Source: Vreelandella lionensis
GTDB taxonomy: Bacteria; Pseudomonadota; Gammaproteobacteria; Pseudomonadales; Halomonadaceae
Assembly: GCF_002087295.1 (NCBI RefSeq)
Contig: NZ_MWVI01000074.1
Location: 92,266 to 156,265, forward strand
Reading direction: 5' to 3'
DNA length: 64,000 nucleotides
Below, in pieces: positions 1-9,508 of this stretch. The stretch's first letter is position 1, and the number at the start of each line of letters is the position of its first letter. Position numbers and translations under genes: made by a program. The notes below the pieces were generated by a model. The model saw nothing but the letters and a program-made list of their open reading frames with translations, was not told the origin of the DNA and ran no database searches.

Positions 1-247
1 CGCTTGAAGCGGGTAAGAAAGTAACACGAAAGGTAAAGAAAACAGTACAGTGGTGATGCGTGAGCGAAAAAGCATGGGTGCAATCCTGACTAAAGTGGCG
101 AAAAAAGGGTACACACGTAGAGTCATCACGAGTAAACGTAAACGGCTATGATAAAAAACGCGTATCGGTACGTGAACAGATGATATGACGTTAAGCAAAA
201 AGAGAGAAGCCACACCACAACGCTGCATAGTAACGCAAGGTGAGGCG

Positions 248-1885
248 ATGAACGACAATCAGCCACTAAGACGATGGGCGATAGGGGCCGCGCTCTGTCT
301 GACGCTGACCTACCCACTGATGGCCACCGCAAGCGAACCCGCTAGCGAAGCGTTACAGCAAGCGCTGACACAACGCATTCAGCAAAGCGGAGAAGCGCTG
401 CCGGTAGAGTCGTTTTACCAACTGAGGGATGGGCAGCCTGCTTGGCAGGCTATCAACCGTGTTGAAGCGCTGGTCAGCGCATTGAATAGCCTCGTGGATG
501 ACGGTTTAACGCCGAGTGATTATCAAGCCGCTTCGCTGTTGGATGATTTTCAGCTTAGCCAGCAGCTAGACGCCCAAGCGAAAGCAAGCTTCGATGTGCG
601 CGCTACCCGTTCGCTGCTGTTAGCACTGGATCATTTATCGCTAGGTAAAGTGAACCCAAAAGACGTCGAGCCCAACTGGGACTTGCCACGCCCTGAGCGG
701 AGTTATGCACTTCCTCGGGTAGTGCAGGCGGTTGAAGAGGGTGATGTGCATCAGGCGCTGGCTTTCGCTCGCCCCGCATCTCCTGAGTATGCTGAGCTGC
801 GCGAAACGTTGACGCCTTACCGCCGTTTGGCAGAGCAGGGCAGCGTGCCTTACTTACCGGGGCGTGAGGGGTCGCTGCATCCCGGCGATATTGATGACGA
901 CATTCAAACGCTACGCCAGCGCCTGACACTCTGGGGGGAGCCGCATCTGTTAGCGGCGGATAGCAGCGCTTACCCTATGATTGGGGCGCAGTCTGCCGGC
1001 GGCGACCATCGCGCCTTTGATAGTGAGGTAGAGCGGGCGGTGATACGTTTTCAGCGGCGTCACCAGCTACAAGAGGATGGCGTGGTTGGCGAGCGCACCC
1101 GCTTGGCGCTCAATATGCCGGTAACTGCGCGTATTGATCAACTGCGCGTTAATCTGGAGCGTGCCCGCTGGATTCGGCCGATACAGCAGTCTGAGCCTCG
1201 GGTATGGGTCGATATCGCGGGCTATCGGTTGCACTATGTTCGCCCTAACGGCCAGCACTGGGATACCCGTGTGGTAGTGGGGACACCCAGCCGTGAAACG
1301 CCGATTATTCACTCCTCCATCAGCCATTTAACGGTTAATCCGAGCTGGACGATTCCGCCTACGATTATGCGTGAAGATGTGCTGCCACGGGTTCGCCAGG
1401 ATGTGGACTATCTAACGCGACAGAATATTCAGGTCGTGAGCCTAGCCGGTGAAACGTTGGATGCCCAAACGATTGATTGGCAGCGCCCTGGTGGGGTGAT
1501 GCTTCGTCAGGTAGCGGGCAGCAGTAACCCACTTGGGCGTGTAGTGGTGCGCTTTCCCAATAACGATATGATTTACTTGCACGATACCCCGGCTAGAGGG
1601 CTTTTTCAGCGGGATCAGCGGGCGCTGAGTTCCGGGTGTGTCCGTGTGGAAGGCGTAACGGAGTTCGCGCAACTGTTGCTGCAAGATAGCGGGAGCCGCT
1701 ACCAGCTCAGCTCGTTGATCAATAGTGGCCGCAGTGACCGTAACGTTAGCTTGCCCACGCGTATTCCTGTGGGACTGCACTATTTGACTGCTTGGCCTAA
1801 TAGCCAAGGAGAAGTGGTGTGCAGAGAGGATATCTACCGCCGCGATGCCGCGCTACTAGCCGCACTCTCTACCGGAACGGCATAG
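248..1885 (+). CDS. L,D-transpeptidase, YcbB/LdtD type
   Basis: Periplasmic peptidoglycan L,D-transpeptidase that forms 3-3 crosslinks. The 545-residue protein starts with a signal segment (LRRWAIGAALCLTLTYPL, then an MATAS region). A peptidoglycan-binding domain lies near residues 255-290 (FDSEVERAVIRFQRRH). The YkuD catalytic domain follows, with a HDTP motif and the SSGCVRV motif holding catalytic Cys464. Size and order match E. coli LdtD (YcbB). I chose the ATG at 248 rather than an upstream in-frame ATG at 185, because AAGGTGAGG lies just before 248 and the encoded N-terminus is then an ordinary signal peptide. It is transcribed alone and ends at a bidirectional terminator shared with the convergent M23 peptidase gene, another cell-wall enzyme. 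Family assignment is firm; the exact paralogue is inferred. Confidence 0.93.
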   Translation: MNDNQPLRRWAIGAALCLTLTYPLMATASEPASEALQQALTQRIQQSGEALPVESFYQLRDGQPAWQAINRVEALVSALNSLVDDGLTPSDYQAASLLDDFQLSQQLDAQAKASFDVRATRSLLLALDHLSLGKVNPKDVEPNWDLPRPERSYALPRVVQAVEEGDVHQALAFARPASPEYAELRETLTPYRRLAEQGSVPYLPGREGSLHPGDIDDDIQTLRQRLTLWGEPHLLAADSSAYPMIGAQSAGGDHRAFDSEVERAVIRFQRRHQLQEDGVVGERTRLALNMPVTARIDQLRVNLERARWIRPIQQSEPRVWVDIAGYRLHYVRPNGQHWDTRVVVGTPSRETPIIHSSISHLTVNPSWTIPPTIMREDVLPRVRQDVDYLTRQNIQVVSLAGETLDAQTIDWQRPGGVMLRQVAGSSNPLGRVVVRFPNNDMIYLHDTPARGLFQRDQRALSSGCVRVEGVTEFAQLLLQDSGSRYQLSSLINSGRSDRNVSLPTRIPVGLHYLTAWPNSQGEVVCREDIYRRDAALLAALSTGTA

Positions 1886-1910
1886 CAAGCGCTGCTTGAA
1901 AGCCAACGAT

Positions 1911-1941
1911 AAAAAAGCCGCCCCTGCGTGTGGGCGGCTTA
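1911..1941. terminator. bidirectional rho-independent terminator
   Basis: GCCGCCC (1917-1923) pairs with GGGCGGC (1932-1938) around an 8-base loop. A run of six A lies before it and TT after, so it works best for the minus-strand M23 gene but can also serve the plus-strand transpeptidase gene. Confidence 0.75.
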
Positions 1942-1965
1942 TTGCGTTAGCGTTGTTAAAAGAGA

Positions 1966-3672
1966 TTACTGAACGCTTTCGTCACTCTCATCAGCGCGCT
2001 GGTTGTTAGCGACGCTAATGTTGCCTGTCTCACCACTTTCAAGCGCGGCTAGCATAGGCTCTGCTTGGCGCTGGAAAGCAATTAGCGTATCGCCACTTAG
2101 GCTGGTGTTTTCCGGTAGCTCTACGGTCATCGCGTTGACTGGCGTGTTATTCACGATGACTTCGTAGTGCAGGTGAGGGCCGGTGCTGCGCCCAGTGTTA
2201 CCAGACAATGCAATACGCTCACCCATCGTTATACGCTCGCCTTGGCTAACCAGGGGCTTGGAGAGGTGCAGATAGCGAGTGCGGTAGCCGTTATCGTGGC
2301 GTACAACAATGTAACGCCCTGCTGCATGGTGATTGCCGACACGCTCAACACGGCCATTGGCTGGCGCTGTGATGGGCGTGCCAATGGGCATCGCAAAGTC
2401 GGTGCCGTTGTGCGGGCTAACGCGACCGGTGACCGGGTGCAGGCGGCGCGGGTTAAAGTTGGAGCTCAGGCGATAGCTGCCTTCAAACGGACGGCGCGCA
2501 AATGCAGGGTCGAGGCTGCTGCCTTCTGGGGTATAAAAGTTATCATCGTTGGCGTTGCGAACTACGGTTAGGTCCATCCGATCACCATCGTACTTCACTG
2601 CCAGTACGCGGGAGTCGAGGGTTTCGCCATCGATCATGTCGGACTCAACCAAGACCTGAAACTGATCCCCCCGGCGGCTGTCGCGACGGAAATCCAGCTT
2701 CTTCTCCAGGATGCGCGTCAGCTCGGTGACGGAGCTGCTGCTCAAACCCGTGGCTTGGGCTGAGCGAGCAAAGCTGCCGCTCACGTTACCAGCATAAAGG
2801 CGCTGTACCGGCTCACCTTGGCGCTCAATCGCTGTAATAGCATAGTGGTCGCTGTCGCGCTCAAGCAGAACCCCTTCGCGGGTGTTCTTCATCATGCGCA
2901 GAGCTAGCAGCTGGCCCTCTTCATCCAACTGGTAATCGAAGCTGTGGCCCGCTCTCCAGTGAGTCAGCATGCGCGGGTCCGGTAGGTCATCTAGTAGTGC
3001 TAATACTTCGCTGTAACCCAGGCCCAGCTCATTTTGCGCCAGCACGGCAAAGGTTTCACCGGATTCAACGATGTGTGTTTCCCACTCAGGAACAAATGGC
3101 TCGTCTGCCGCGAGTTCTAGTTCAAGGAAAGAGACATCGTCGTAAAGTTCTACGCCATAATCTTCATAAGAAGTAGCATCATAAGAAGTGGCATCAGCGA
3201 TTTCGACGGAGTCGTCGACATTGAGCATGCCGCTTGTAATCGTGCCTAACACGATGGCCATATGAAGGGCACCGTCATCCAGTGCCCCCTCGTGCAGCGC
3301 TACCTGAGATTGGGCATCGCGTGGCTCAGCTTCACTCGCCATAGAGGCTTCTGCGCTGGTAATCACGTCGAGATCAACGATCTCGGTGGCAGCTAATTCA
3401 CTTAAGGGGATATGTTCCCGGGTAGCGTCGAGCGCGCGCGAGGCACGGTCAATCGCTTCTGCAACGGGCGCTCGCTCTTGGCGAAGCGAAGGCACGCCCG
3501 GGGCAGAATCACTGGGAAGCGGAACTAACACGCTTTCCAGCGGAGTCTGGGGTTGGTTTAAATCGTGGTACGTGGTGATAAGTTTCTGTGCGCCCAGCAC
3601 GGTGACCATGGTGGCCACGGGTAACAGTAATAATTTATGCGTGCGGGGCAGCGAATGAAGGATTCGCAACAT
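1966..3672 (-). CDS. M23 murein DD-endopeptidase, MepM-like
   Basis: Zinc metallopeptidase predicted to cleave D-Ala-mDAP crosslinks and allow wall growth. The N-terminus MLRILHSLPRTHKLLLLPVA resembles the OapA/MepM membrane anchor. A LysM/OapA-like segment follows (HIVESGETFAVLAQNELGL), then a linker region, then a C-terminal M23 domain. His421 and Asp425 (HNGTD) and the H500-L-H502 motif are the expected zinc ligands and catalytic histidine. The reading frame is open upstream to 3771, but homology to MepM begins at the ATG at 3672 (568 aa). No strong ribosome binding site is visible there, so the start is the least certain point. It is convergent with the L,D-transpeptidase gene. Confidence 0.9.
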   Translation of the reverse strand: MLRILHSLPRTHKLLLLPVATMVTVLGAQKLITTYHDLNQPQTPLESVLVPLPSDSAPGVPSLRQERAPVAEAIDRASRALDATREHIPLSELAATEIVDLDVITSAEASMASEAEPRDAQSQVALHEGALDDGALHMAIVLGTITSGMLNVDDSVEIADATSYDATSYEDYGVELYDDVSFLELELAADEPFVPEWETHIVESGETFAVLAQNELGLGYSEVLALLDDLPDPRMLTHWRAGHSFDYQLDEEGQLLALRMMKNTREGVLLERDSDHYAITAIERQGEPVQRLYAGNVSGSFARSAQATGLSSSSVTELTRILEKKLDFRRDSRRGDQFQVLVESDMIDGETLDSRVLAVKYDGDRMDLTVVRNANDDNFYTPEGSSLDPAFARRPFEGSYRLSSNFNPRRLHPVTGRVSPHNGTDFAMPIGTPITAPANGRVERVGNHHAAGRYIVVRHDNGYRTRYLHLSKPLVSQGERITMGERIALSGNTGRSTGPHLHYEVIVNNTPVNAMTVELPENTSLSGDTLIAFQRQAEPMLAALESGETGNISVANNQRADESDESVQ

Positions 3673-4265
3673 GGGTAAATGGGCCGCCGAGTTCGTGAAA
3701 TAAAAGTAACATGATAGTAAGCAAACTCGGGAACCATACCCCATGGAGGCAGGAGTGAATAGACTGTACATCTATACACAAAACATACTTCCGCTAAAAA
3801 GCGGAATTATTCAACTTGGGTGAGGATTTATGAACGCCGTTTGCTAACAAAAGTAACTTTGAACGTGCATGCTGGTGTGCGACGGCCCTCATTATTTTGC
3901 TCTTAACCATAGACGTAAATTAGGCATTGCGAAAGCTGTTATACAGCTTGCGTCTAATTTAAAAGGCTTTTATCTCTTTTTGCGACTTTAATGAGCAGCC
4001 AAACAGGGTCTGAGTGAGAGGATCTACACCACGTTAGCAGCCTATACGATGATCATTACTCAAATAATTGAGGCAGCGTTAAAGATAACGAACAGTTTTT
4101 TTGTAATTTTTTGTATTTTTGGCGAGTGAGCTTTTGTCTTAGCGCGCTGCCGTTTACGCAGTGTTTGTCAGCGAACGAGTACTCGACGCTATTTCCTGGC
4201 ATTCTAGTGGTATTTTTTCGAAGATGAAGTGGGTTGTTTCGCTGTATGGCGTCGAGGAAATCGAA
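3673..4265. other. divergent intergenic region
   Basis: About 590 bases between the divergent M23 and LysR genes with no supported gene. It contains a 7-bp hairpin TTCCGCT/AGCGGAA with an AAAA loop (3789-3806), and the part before the LysR gene is A+T-rich. Promoters for both genes must lie here, but I cannot place them with confidence. Confidence 0.5.
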
Positions 4266-5186
4266 ATGTCTCGGGTAACACTAGCGCAGTGGCAGATGCT
4301 GGCCGCCGTGGTGGATCACGGTGGATTCGCACGGGCGGCAGAGGCTATCCACAAAAGTCCCTCCACGCTTAATCATGCGGTCCATAAATTAGAAGAGCAG
4401 TTGGGTATTCAGGTGCTTGAGCCGGTAGGTCGACAGGTGCGCCTAACAGAAGCAGGCGAGCTGCTGCTTCGCCGTGCGCGCCAATTGATCGAGAGTGCGG
4501 CGTCACTGGAAGATGTAGCGTCGCGGCTTGCGGCGGGTTTAGAGGCTGAAGGGGGGGTGGGCATCGACCAAATTTTTCCTGCGGCTGCTCAGGCAAAAGC
4601 GTTGGAGCGCTTCTCTGACACCTATCCGCAGGTCAGAGTGCAGCTTCACGAGAGCGTGCTCAATGGCGGTACGGAAATGCTCTACGACGGCCGGGCGGAC
4701 TTGGTGATTTCTGGCATCGAAGCGCAGGGATTTCTGGGGGAGCCGCTAGTGAATGTGCGTTTTGTGGCCGTCGCGCCTCCACGCCATGCGCTGCATCAGT
4801 TGGGGCGCTCGCTGGATTTGCGCGACTTGGCGCAGCATCGACAGTTAGTGGTGCGCGACTCGGCGCTACGCCAGTCTACCAACGCTGGCTGGTTAAAAGC
4901 CGAGCAGCGCTGGACCGTGGGGCATGTGAGTACGTCATTAGATATGCTGCTGCGCGGGCTAGGGTTTGCCTGGATACCGTGAACGCGTATTGCCGATGAG
5001 CTGGCCAGCGGTCAGTTGAAGCCGCTGCCGCTAAGCGCCGGGGGTATACGCGAAGTCCCCGTTCAATTGATCTTCCGTGAGCGTGACCGAGCAGGCCCCG
5101 CGGCCCATGCCATGGCGGCAGCGTTAAAGCGGGCAGTAAAAGAAGTCTGCGAGCAACGTTCGATTCCCTCGAATGAACAGCCGTAA
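4266..5186 (+). pseudogene. LysR-family regulator with internal TGA stop
   Basis: Transcriptional regulator with an N-terminal winged helix-turn-helix (TLAQWQMLAAVVDHGGFARA, with the AAEAIHKSPSTLNHAVHKLE stretch after it) and a LysR substrate domain. Start at 4266 is supported by GAGGA seven bases upstream; the frame is open further upstream without a good site. After GLGFAWIP the frame meets TGA at 4980-4982. It then continues in the same frame for another 67 codons (TRIADELASGQLKPLPL...) to TAA at 5184, giving a 306-codon frame that spans the usual LysR length. A CGA-to-TGA change would explain the stop. Without the tail the effector domain is truncated. Either a real nonsense mutation or a base-call error. 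The regulated target is unknown. Confidence 0.85.
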
Positions 5187-5267
5187 AACATGCGCTTGAG
5201 CCTGAATCAGTCGGGGGTATGCTGAACGTCAATCACAGTATAAAACGTTCAACGTAGGAGACGCCTG

Positions 5268-6269
5268 ATGGGACTGCTTGTAAACGGTGAGTGGGTAGAC
5301 CAGTGGTACGACACCAAAAAGCATGGCGGTGAGTTTGTACGTGAGTCTGCGCAACTGCGCGATTGGGTGGGCAGTAGTGAAGAGTCGCAAGGCGACAGTT
5401 ATCCGGCCCAAGCGGATCGCTACCACCTTTATGTATCGCTCGCCTGCCCCTGGGCGCACCGTGCGCTAATCATGCGCAAACTGAAAGGTCTGGAACCGTT
5501 GATAGGTACTTCTCACGTTAGCCCACTGATGCTGGGCAACGGTTGGACATACCATCAAGACGAAGGCGCCAGCGGCGATCCGATCAATCACGCTGAGTTT
5601 CACCACCAGCTCTATACCATGACCAACCCGACCTACACTGGGCGGGTCACGGTGCCGGTATTGTGGGATAAACAGCGCAGCGCGATTATCAATAACGAAT
5701 CCGCTGATTTGCTGCGTATCTTCAACCGAGCCTTCGATGAGCTGACAGGCAATAACCTGGATTTCTACCCAGAAGATCTGCGCAGCGTCATCGACGAAGT
5801 AAATGATGACGTATACGACCATATCAATAATGGCGTTTACAAATCCGGGTTCGCCACCGAGCAGCAGGTGTATGAGAAGCATGTGACCGCACTCTTTGAT
5901 GCGTTAGAGCGTATTGAGAAGCGACTGGCAGAGCATCGCTACCTAGCGGGGGAGTGGCTCACCGAAGCGGATATTCGCCTCTTCACAACGCTAATTCGCT
6001 TTGACGCGGTCTACTTTGGCCACTTCAAGTGTAATTTCAAACGCATTGAAGATTACCCGAATCTTTCCAACTACGTGTGTGAGCTTTACCAGTGGCCGGG
6101 CGTGGCGGAGACCGTCAATATGGATCATATCAAGCGACACTACTATTACAGCCACGACACGATTAATCCCACGCGTATTTGTACCAGCAGGCCCGCTACT
6201 GGACTTTATGCGCCCGCACGACCGGGAGCGTTTGCCGGGGCAGGGGATACGACGCCGCTAAGCCGCTAA
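5268..6269 (+). CDS. yqjG: glutathionyl-hydroquinone reductase (YqjG/ECM4 family)
   Basis: Xi-class glutathione transferase that reduces glutathionyl-hydroquinones in the cytoplasm. The catalytic motif is LYVSLACPWAHRALIMRKL (Cys in ACPWAHR), followed by the family's NPTYTGRVTVPVLWDK and the C-terminal helical domain (YLAGEWLTEADIRLFTTLIRF). A ribosome binding site (GTAGGAG) precedes the ATG. The last ~30 residues look wrong. After INPTR the family continues I-V-P-x-G-P-LLDF, which appears in the neighbouring frame after TTT at 6178-6180. Removing one T restores PAGPLLDFMRPHDRE and a stop at 6259-6261. The catalytic part is unaffected. No operon partner is evident. Confidence 0.92.
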   Translation: MGLLVNGEWVDQWYDTKKHGGEFVRESAQLRDWVGSSEESQGDSYPAQADRYHLYVSLACPWAHRALIMRKLKGLEPLIGTSHVSPLMLGNGWTYHQDEGASGDPINHAEFHHQLYTMTNPTYTGRVTVPVLWDKQRSAIINNESADLLRIFNRAFDELTGNNLDFYPEDLRSVIDEVNDDVYDHINNGVYKSGFATEQQVYEKHVTALFDALERIEKRLAEHRYLAGEWLTEADIRLFTTLIRFDAVYFGHFKCNFKRIEDYPNLSNYVCELYQWPGVAETVNMDHIKRHYYYSHDTINPTRICTSRPATGLYAPARPGAFAGAGDTTPLSR

Positions 6270-6293
6270 ATGCTGTACGCTATGTACGAAAAA

Positions 6294-6319
6294 GGGCCAC
6301 CCGCTTGGGTGGCCCTTTT
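6294..6319. terminator. bidirectional rho-independent terminator
   Basis: GGGCCACCC (6294-6302) pairs perfectly with GGGTGGCCC (6307-6315) around GCTT, with A's before and TTTT after. It separates the convergent reductase and PRC-barrel genes. Confidence 0.9.
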
Positions 6320-6350
6320 CTATATTGCTGTGTATCAGCAAACAAACGTG

Positions 6351-6833
6351 TTACTCGTTGGCATCTACTGCTTCACGAGTAGACTGCCAAGCGCTCTGTG
6401 CACCTTCTTTAGTGGTTTGCCAAGCATCGCGTGCGTTCGCTTTGGTTTGTTCCCACCAGTCGCGATCATACGTTGGGAATGACTCCACTTCTTCAGATGT
6501 AGCTTCCAACATGATGCGATGCTCAGTGTCGCCATCGTTTTCAGTATGCGTCTCAAGCGTAAATTGGTCAGTGTTCACTACAATTTCGCGTCCGCCTAAG
6601 CCAAGTACAGCGCCACTCTCGATTACGAGGGCTGAAATACGCATCTCTTCGTCAAACAAAATGTCATCGACTTCGCCAATCTCTTCGCCTGACCCATTGG
6701 CAAAGAACACTTCTGCATCAAGGATATCATCGGCAGAGTACATACCCTGCGGCTCTGTTTGCGCCTGAACATTAAAGGCCATACCGCCAAGCAGTGCCGT
6801 TGTAATTGCAGTCGTGAGGATTGATTTACGCAT
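6351..6833 (-). CDS. exported PRC-barrel domain protein
   Basis: 160-residue protein with a clear Sec signal peptide (MRKSILTTAITTALLGGMAF, cleavage after VQAQ). A PRC-barrel-like domain follows (YSADDILDAEVFFANGSGEE ... GEVDDILFDEEMRISALVIE). The C-terminal part is acidic and Trp-rich (YDRDWWEQTKANARDAWQ). GGAGAG precedes the ATG. PRC-barrel proteins of this kind are common in halophilic and stress-adapted proteobacteria, but their job is not established; a periplasmic stress role is only an inference, helped by the adjacent CsbD gene on the same strand. Confidence 0.88.
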   Translation of the reverse strand: MRKSILTTAITTALLGGMAFNVQAQTEPQGMYSADDILDAEVFFANGSGEEIGEVDDILFDEEMRISALVIESGAVLGLGGREIVVNTDQFTLETHTENDGDTEHRIMLEATSEEVESFPTYDRDWWEQTKANARDAWQTTKEGAQSAWQSTREAVDANE

Positions 6834-6934
6834 AGCTTCTCTCCATGTGGCTATAAAAGTAGCGTTTTAACGCTAAGAATGACGGGGGGTCGCTTTAGCT
6901 GCCGAGCATCGTATGCGAGCAGAGGGTGGTGACC

Positions 6935-7134
6935 TTAGATCCCGTTCGCCCAATCATCAGCGCGGCGCTCCCGCCTCTTCGCGTTCCAGGCCATATTTCT
7001 GCTGTAGCTTACCCAACTAGTTGATCTTTCTTGCCGCCAATTTGCGACAACTCATCATCTGTCAGTTCGCCCCAGCTAGCGCTAGCTTTACCCTTCATTT
7101 CAGTCCATCTGCCTTCAATCTGATCCCAGTTCAT
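6935..7134 (-). pseudogene. CsbD-family stress protein, two frameshifts
   Basis: Reading the minus strand from the ATG at 7134 (AAGGAG eight bases upstream) gives MNWDQIEGRWTEMKGKASAS, then WGELTDDELSQIGGKKDQLVG, then a premature stop. Dropping one G at the GGG run at 7012-7014 (plus-strand CCC) restores KLQQKYGLEREEAE. Dropping one more at 6970-6972 restores RRADDWANGI and a stop at 6935. The 200-bp span minus two bases is exactly 65 codons plus stop, the normal CsbD length. CsbD proteins are small hydrophilic general-stress proteins of unknown mechanism. Two insertions of the same type in such a short gene suggest base-call error. Confidence 0.85.
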
Positions 7135-7210
7135 GTGCATCACTCCTTGAAGTTTGTGAACGTCATCAGGCACCTCTCAGGTTAGACGACCTATACACAA
7201 GTGCAAGCTC

Positions 7211-7653
7211 GGGTATTGATATGGGTTAAATTAAAAAGGCTGGTCAGAACCTATCGGCAGTGTTAGGATGCGCCCTCCTCGCATGTGTTGACCCCTCCAT
7301 CATGACGATAAACGTTCTTCGCTGTCGCTGAGCCTCAATAGCCACGCTAAGCAGAAACGTTTGCGGGAACATCTCACCAGTTGCAGATGTTCATTGCTGT
7401 GAAGATGGCGCGCCTCCAGCATTTCACCAAACGGGTGAAATCGGCGCAGAAGGTCGCCACAGCGGTTGGCCCGCAAGTGCGGTGTTGCCAACCGAATGCT
7501 AGGTGCGACCGGCGTCTCCGACTCCACTGATGACGATATCCGCTATGCGGACCCTTGTTCTTTTGTTGCGCACCGTTACGCGCAGCATGAAACAGAGTCA
7601 GAGACGCTTACGATGTTTTTTGCCGGTACAGCCGGCCTACCAAGGTGTGATTA
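7211..7653 (+). promoter_or_regulatory. long structured leader of the RNA helicase gene
   Basis: About 440 bases upstream of deaD without a convincing gene. The part from 7421 folds well on paper. ATTTCACC (7421-7428) pairs with GGTGAAAT (7434-7441). GGTTGGC (7464-7470) pairs with GCCAACC (7487-7493), enclosing the inner hairpin CCGCA-AG-TGCGG (7471-7482). Long structured 5' leaders are known for cold-induced DEAD-box helicase mRNAs; that this one is regulatory is an inference. A possible -35 (TTGACC near 7288) was noted but no good -10. Confidence 0.35.
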
Positions 7654-9367
7654 ATGACCTCGACTTCTGTCGCCTCGCCGAGCTTCGGCGATCTGGCTCT
7701 TTTGCCTGCCGTTCTGTCTGCTGTTGAAGCACAGGGCTATGAAATTCCTTCGCCTATTCAGGCGCAGACGATTCCTGCGTTGCTGGAAGGCCGCGATATG
7801 CTGGGCCAAGCACAAACCGGTACCGGCAAAACTGCTGCCTTCGCACTGCCGCTGCTGTCGCGTCTCGATATGCAGCGCCGCGAGCCTCAAGTACTGGTGC
7901 TTGCACATACCCGCGAACTTGCTCAGCAGGTCGCTGTTTCCTTTAGTAAATATGGTCAAAACCTGCAGGGCTTAGAAGTTGCTACCCTGTGCGGTGGTCA
8001 AGAGTACCGTGAGCAGTTAGGCGCGCTGAAGCGTGGAGCCCAAGTGGTAGTGGGCACGCCGGGCCGCGTGATTGATCACCTGGGATCGTGGCAGCCTGAA
8101 GCTAGATGGCCTGTCTGCGCTGGTGCTGGACGAAGCCGACGAAATGCTGCGCATGGGCTTTATCGACGACGTAAAACGCGTGGTTGCCGATACCCCGAAA
8201 GATGCTCAGCGTGTGTTCTTCTCTGCGACGCTGCCGACTGAAATTGAGCGCATTGTTAACCGTTATTTGGTTAACCCGGTGAAGGTGGCGATTGAGTCGC
8301 GCACTACCACGGGGGAAAACATCGAACAGCGCATTGTTCGCGTTGACGGTGGCGCTAAGCTGGAAGCCGTGGCACGTATTCTTGAAGTCGAGCCGGTCGA
8401 TGCCGCGATCGTCTTCGTACGTACCCGGGCTGCCTGTACCACACTGGTAGAGCAGCTAACGGCCCGTGGCGTGAACGCTGCTGGCCTGTCGGGTGACCTG
8501 GATCAGAGCCTGCGTGAGCGTACCATTACCCGCTTGAAGCGTGGCAAAGTGGACGTGCTGATTGCGACTGACGTTGCAGCCCGTGGTCTTGACGTTCCGC
8601 GTATCACGCACGTCATCTACTACGACCTGCCGCAAGATGCTGAAGCCTACACCCACCGTATCGGTCGTACCGGTCGTGCGGGCCGTAGCGGCATCGCGAT
8701 TACTTTCGCAGGCTTCCGTGAAGGCCGTAAAGTGGGCTGGATGGAACAGGCAACCGGTCAGAAAATGACTGAAATGCCACTGCCTGACGAAGCCGCTATT
8801 CGTGCCCACCGTGATGAAGTTTTCCATCATCGCGTGGTTGCCGCGCTGACAAAAGGTGCAGAAGAGCAGCGCGCACTGGTCGAGCGTTTGGTGGAAGAGG
8901 GTCACGATGCCGTTGAGCTAGCCTGCGCGTTTGCCGCCATGGCCCGCGCCGACGAAGCGCCGATTGGTCGCCTTCAGGCACCGCGTAAAGAGAAGCCCAT
9001 GCGCGATGGCGCACCGGGCAAGCCGGGCGGTGCTCGTCGCGAGCTCTGCAGCGCGCCCAGCGAAGGCATGACCCGCTACCGTGTTTCCGTTGGCCATAAA
9101 GACGGTGTGAAGCCGGGTCAACTGGTCGGCGCGCTGGCGAACGAAGGCGGCATTGAAGGCGCGCGTATCGGTCGTATCGATATTCGCAACGCTTTCTCGG
9201 TCGTTGAACTGCCTAGCGGTCTGCCTTCCACGATTCTAGCGAAAATGGCTCGTGCCCGTGTGGCCGGTCGCCCGCTGGAAATCAGCGAAGACCGTGCGCC
9301 TGAGCGTGCACCGCGCCGCCGCCGTGACGATGGTGACGCGCCGGTTCGCCGCCGCGAACGTGCGTAA
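7654..9367 (+). pseudogene. deaD: DEAD-box RNA helicase DeaD/CsdA, one frameshift
   Basis: ATP-dependent RNA helicase for ribosome assembly and mRNA turnover, especially in the cold. Motifs in order: Q motif (IPSPIQAQTIPAL), Walker A (AQTGTGKT), TRELA, TPGR, DEAD (VLDEADEM), SAT, ARGLDVPRITHV and HRIGRTGR. The C-terminus holds a DbpA-type RNA-binding domain and a basic RRRR tail. The two halves lie in different frames: after TPGRVIDHL the sequence has GGG at 8082-8084. Removing one G reads DRGSLKLDGLSALVLDEAD and gives one 570-residue protein, a normal DeaD length. As written, the protein would stop at 8241 before motif II. A strong terminator follows at 9413. Confidence 0.92.
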
Positions 9368-9412
9368 CTCAGTCTTGGGCGCTTAACATCGCCTAACGCT
9401 TGAGTCACGTCG

Positions 9413-9463
9413 ATCCCCCTATGCCACTGGCCTCGTGCCAACTGGCGTAGGGGGATTTTTTTT
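9413..9463 (+). terminator. strong rho-independent terminator after deaD
   Basis: A 14-bp stem with one T-G pair (ATCCCCCTATGCCA with TGGCGTAGGGGGAT) is followed by eight T's (9456-9463). Confidence 0.93.
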
Positions 9464-9508
9464 GGCTACGCTATACGTACCTCACTTTGATAGTCACAAG
9501 GAGCATGC

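Noticed and set aside
1..184. Possible gene fragment at the left edge
   Set aside because: Short, with no recognisable coding frame on either strand; the 68-codon minus-strand frame has no ribosome binding site and overlaps the transpeptidase start.
4980..4982. Selenocysteine or programmed readthrough at the LysR TGA
   Set aside because: No SECIS-like hairpin was seen after it, LysR proteins are not selenoproteins, and stops of all three types occur in other broken genes here.
7300..7654. Small frames in the leader of deaD on both strands (75 and 62 codons)
   Set aside because: No recognisable domain, no good ribosome binding site, and they overlap strong RNA hairpins.
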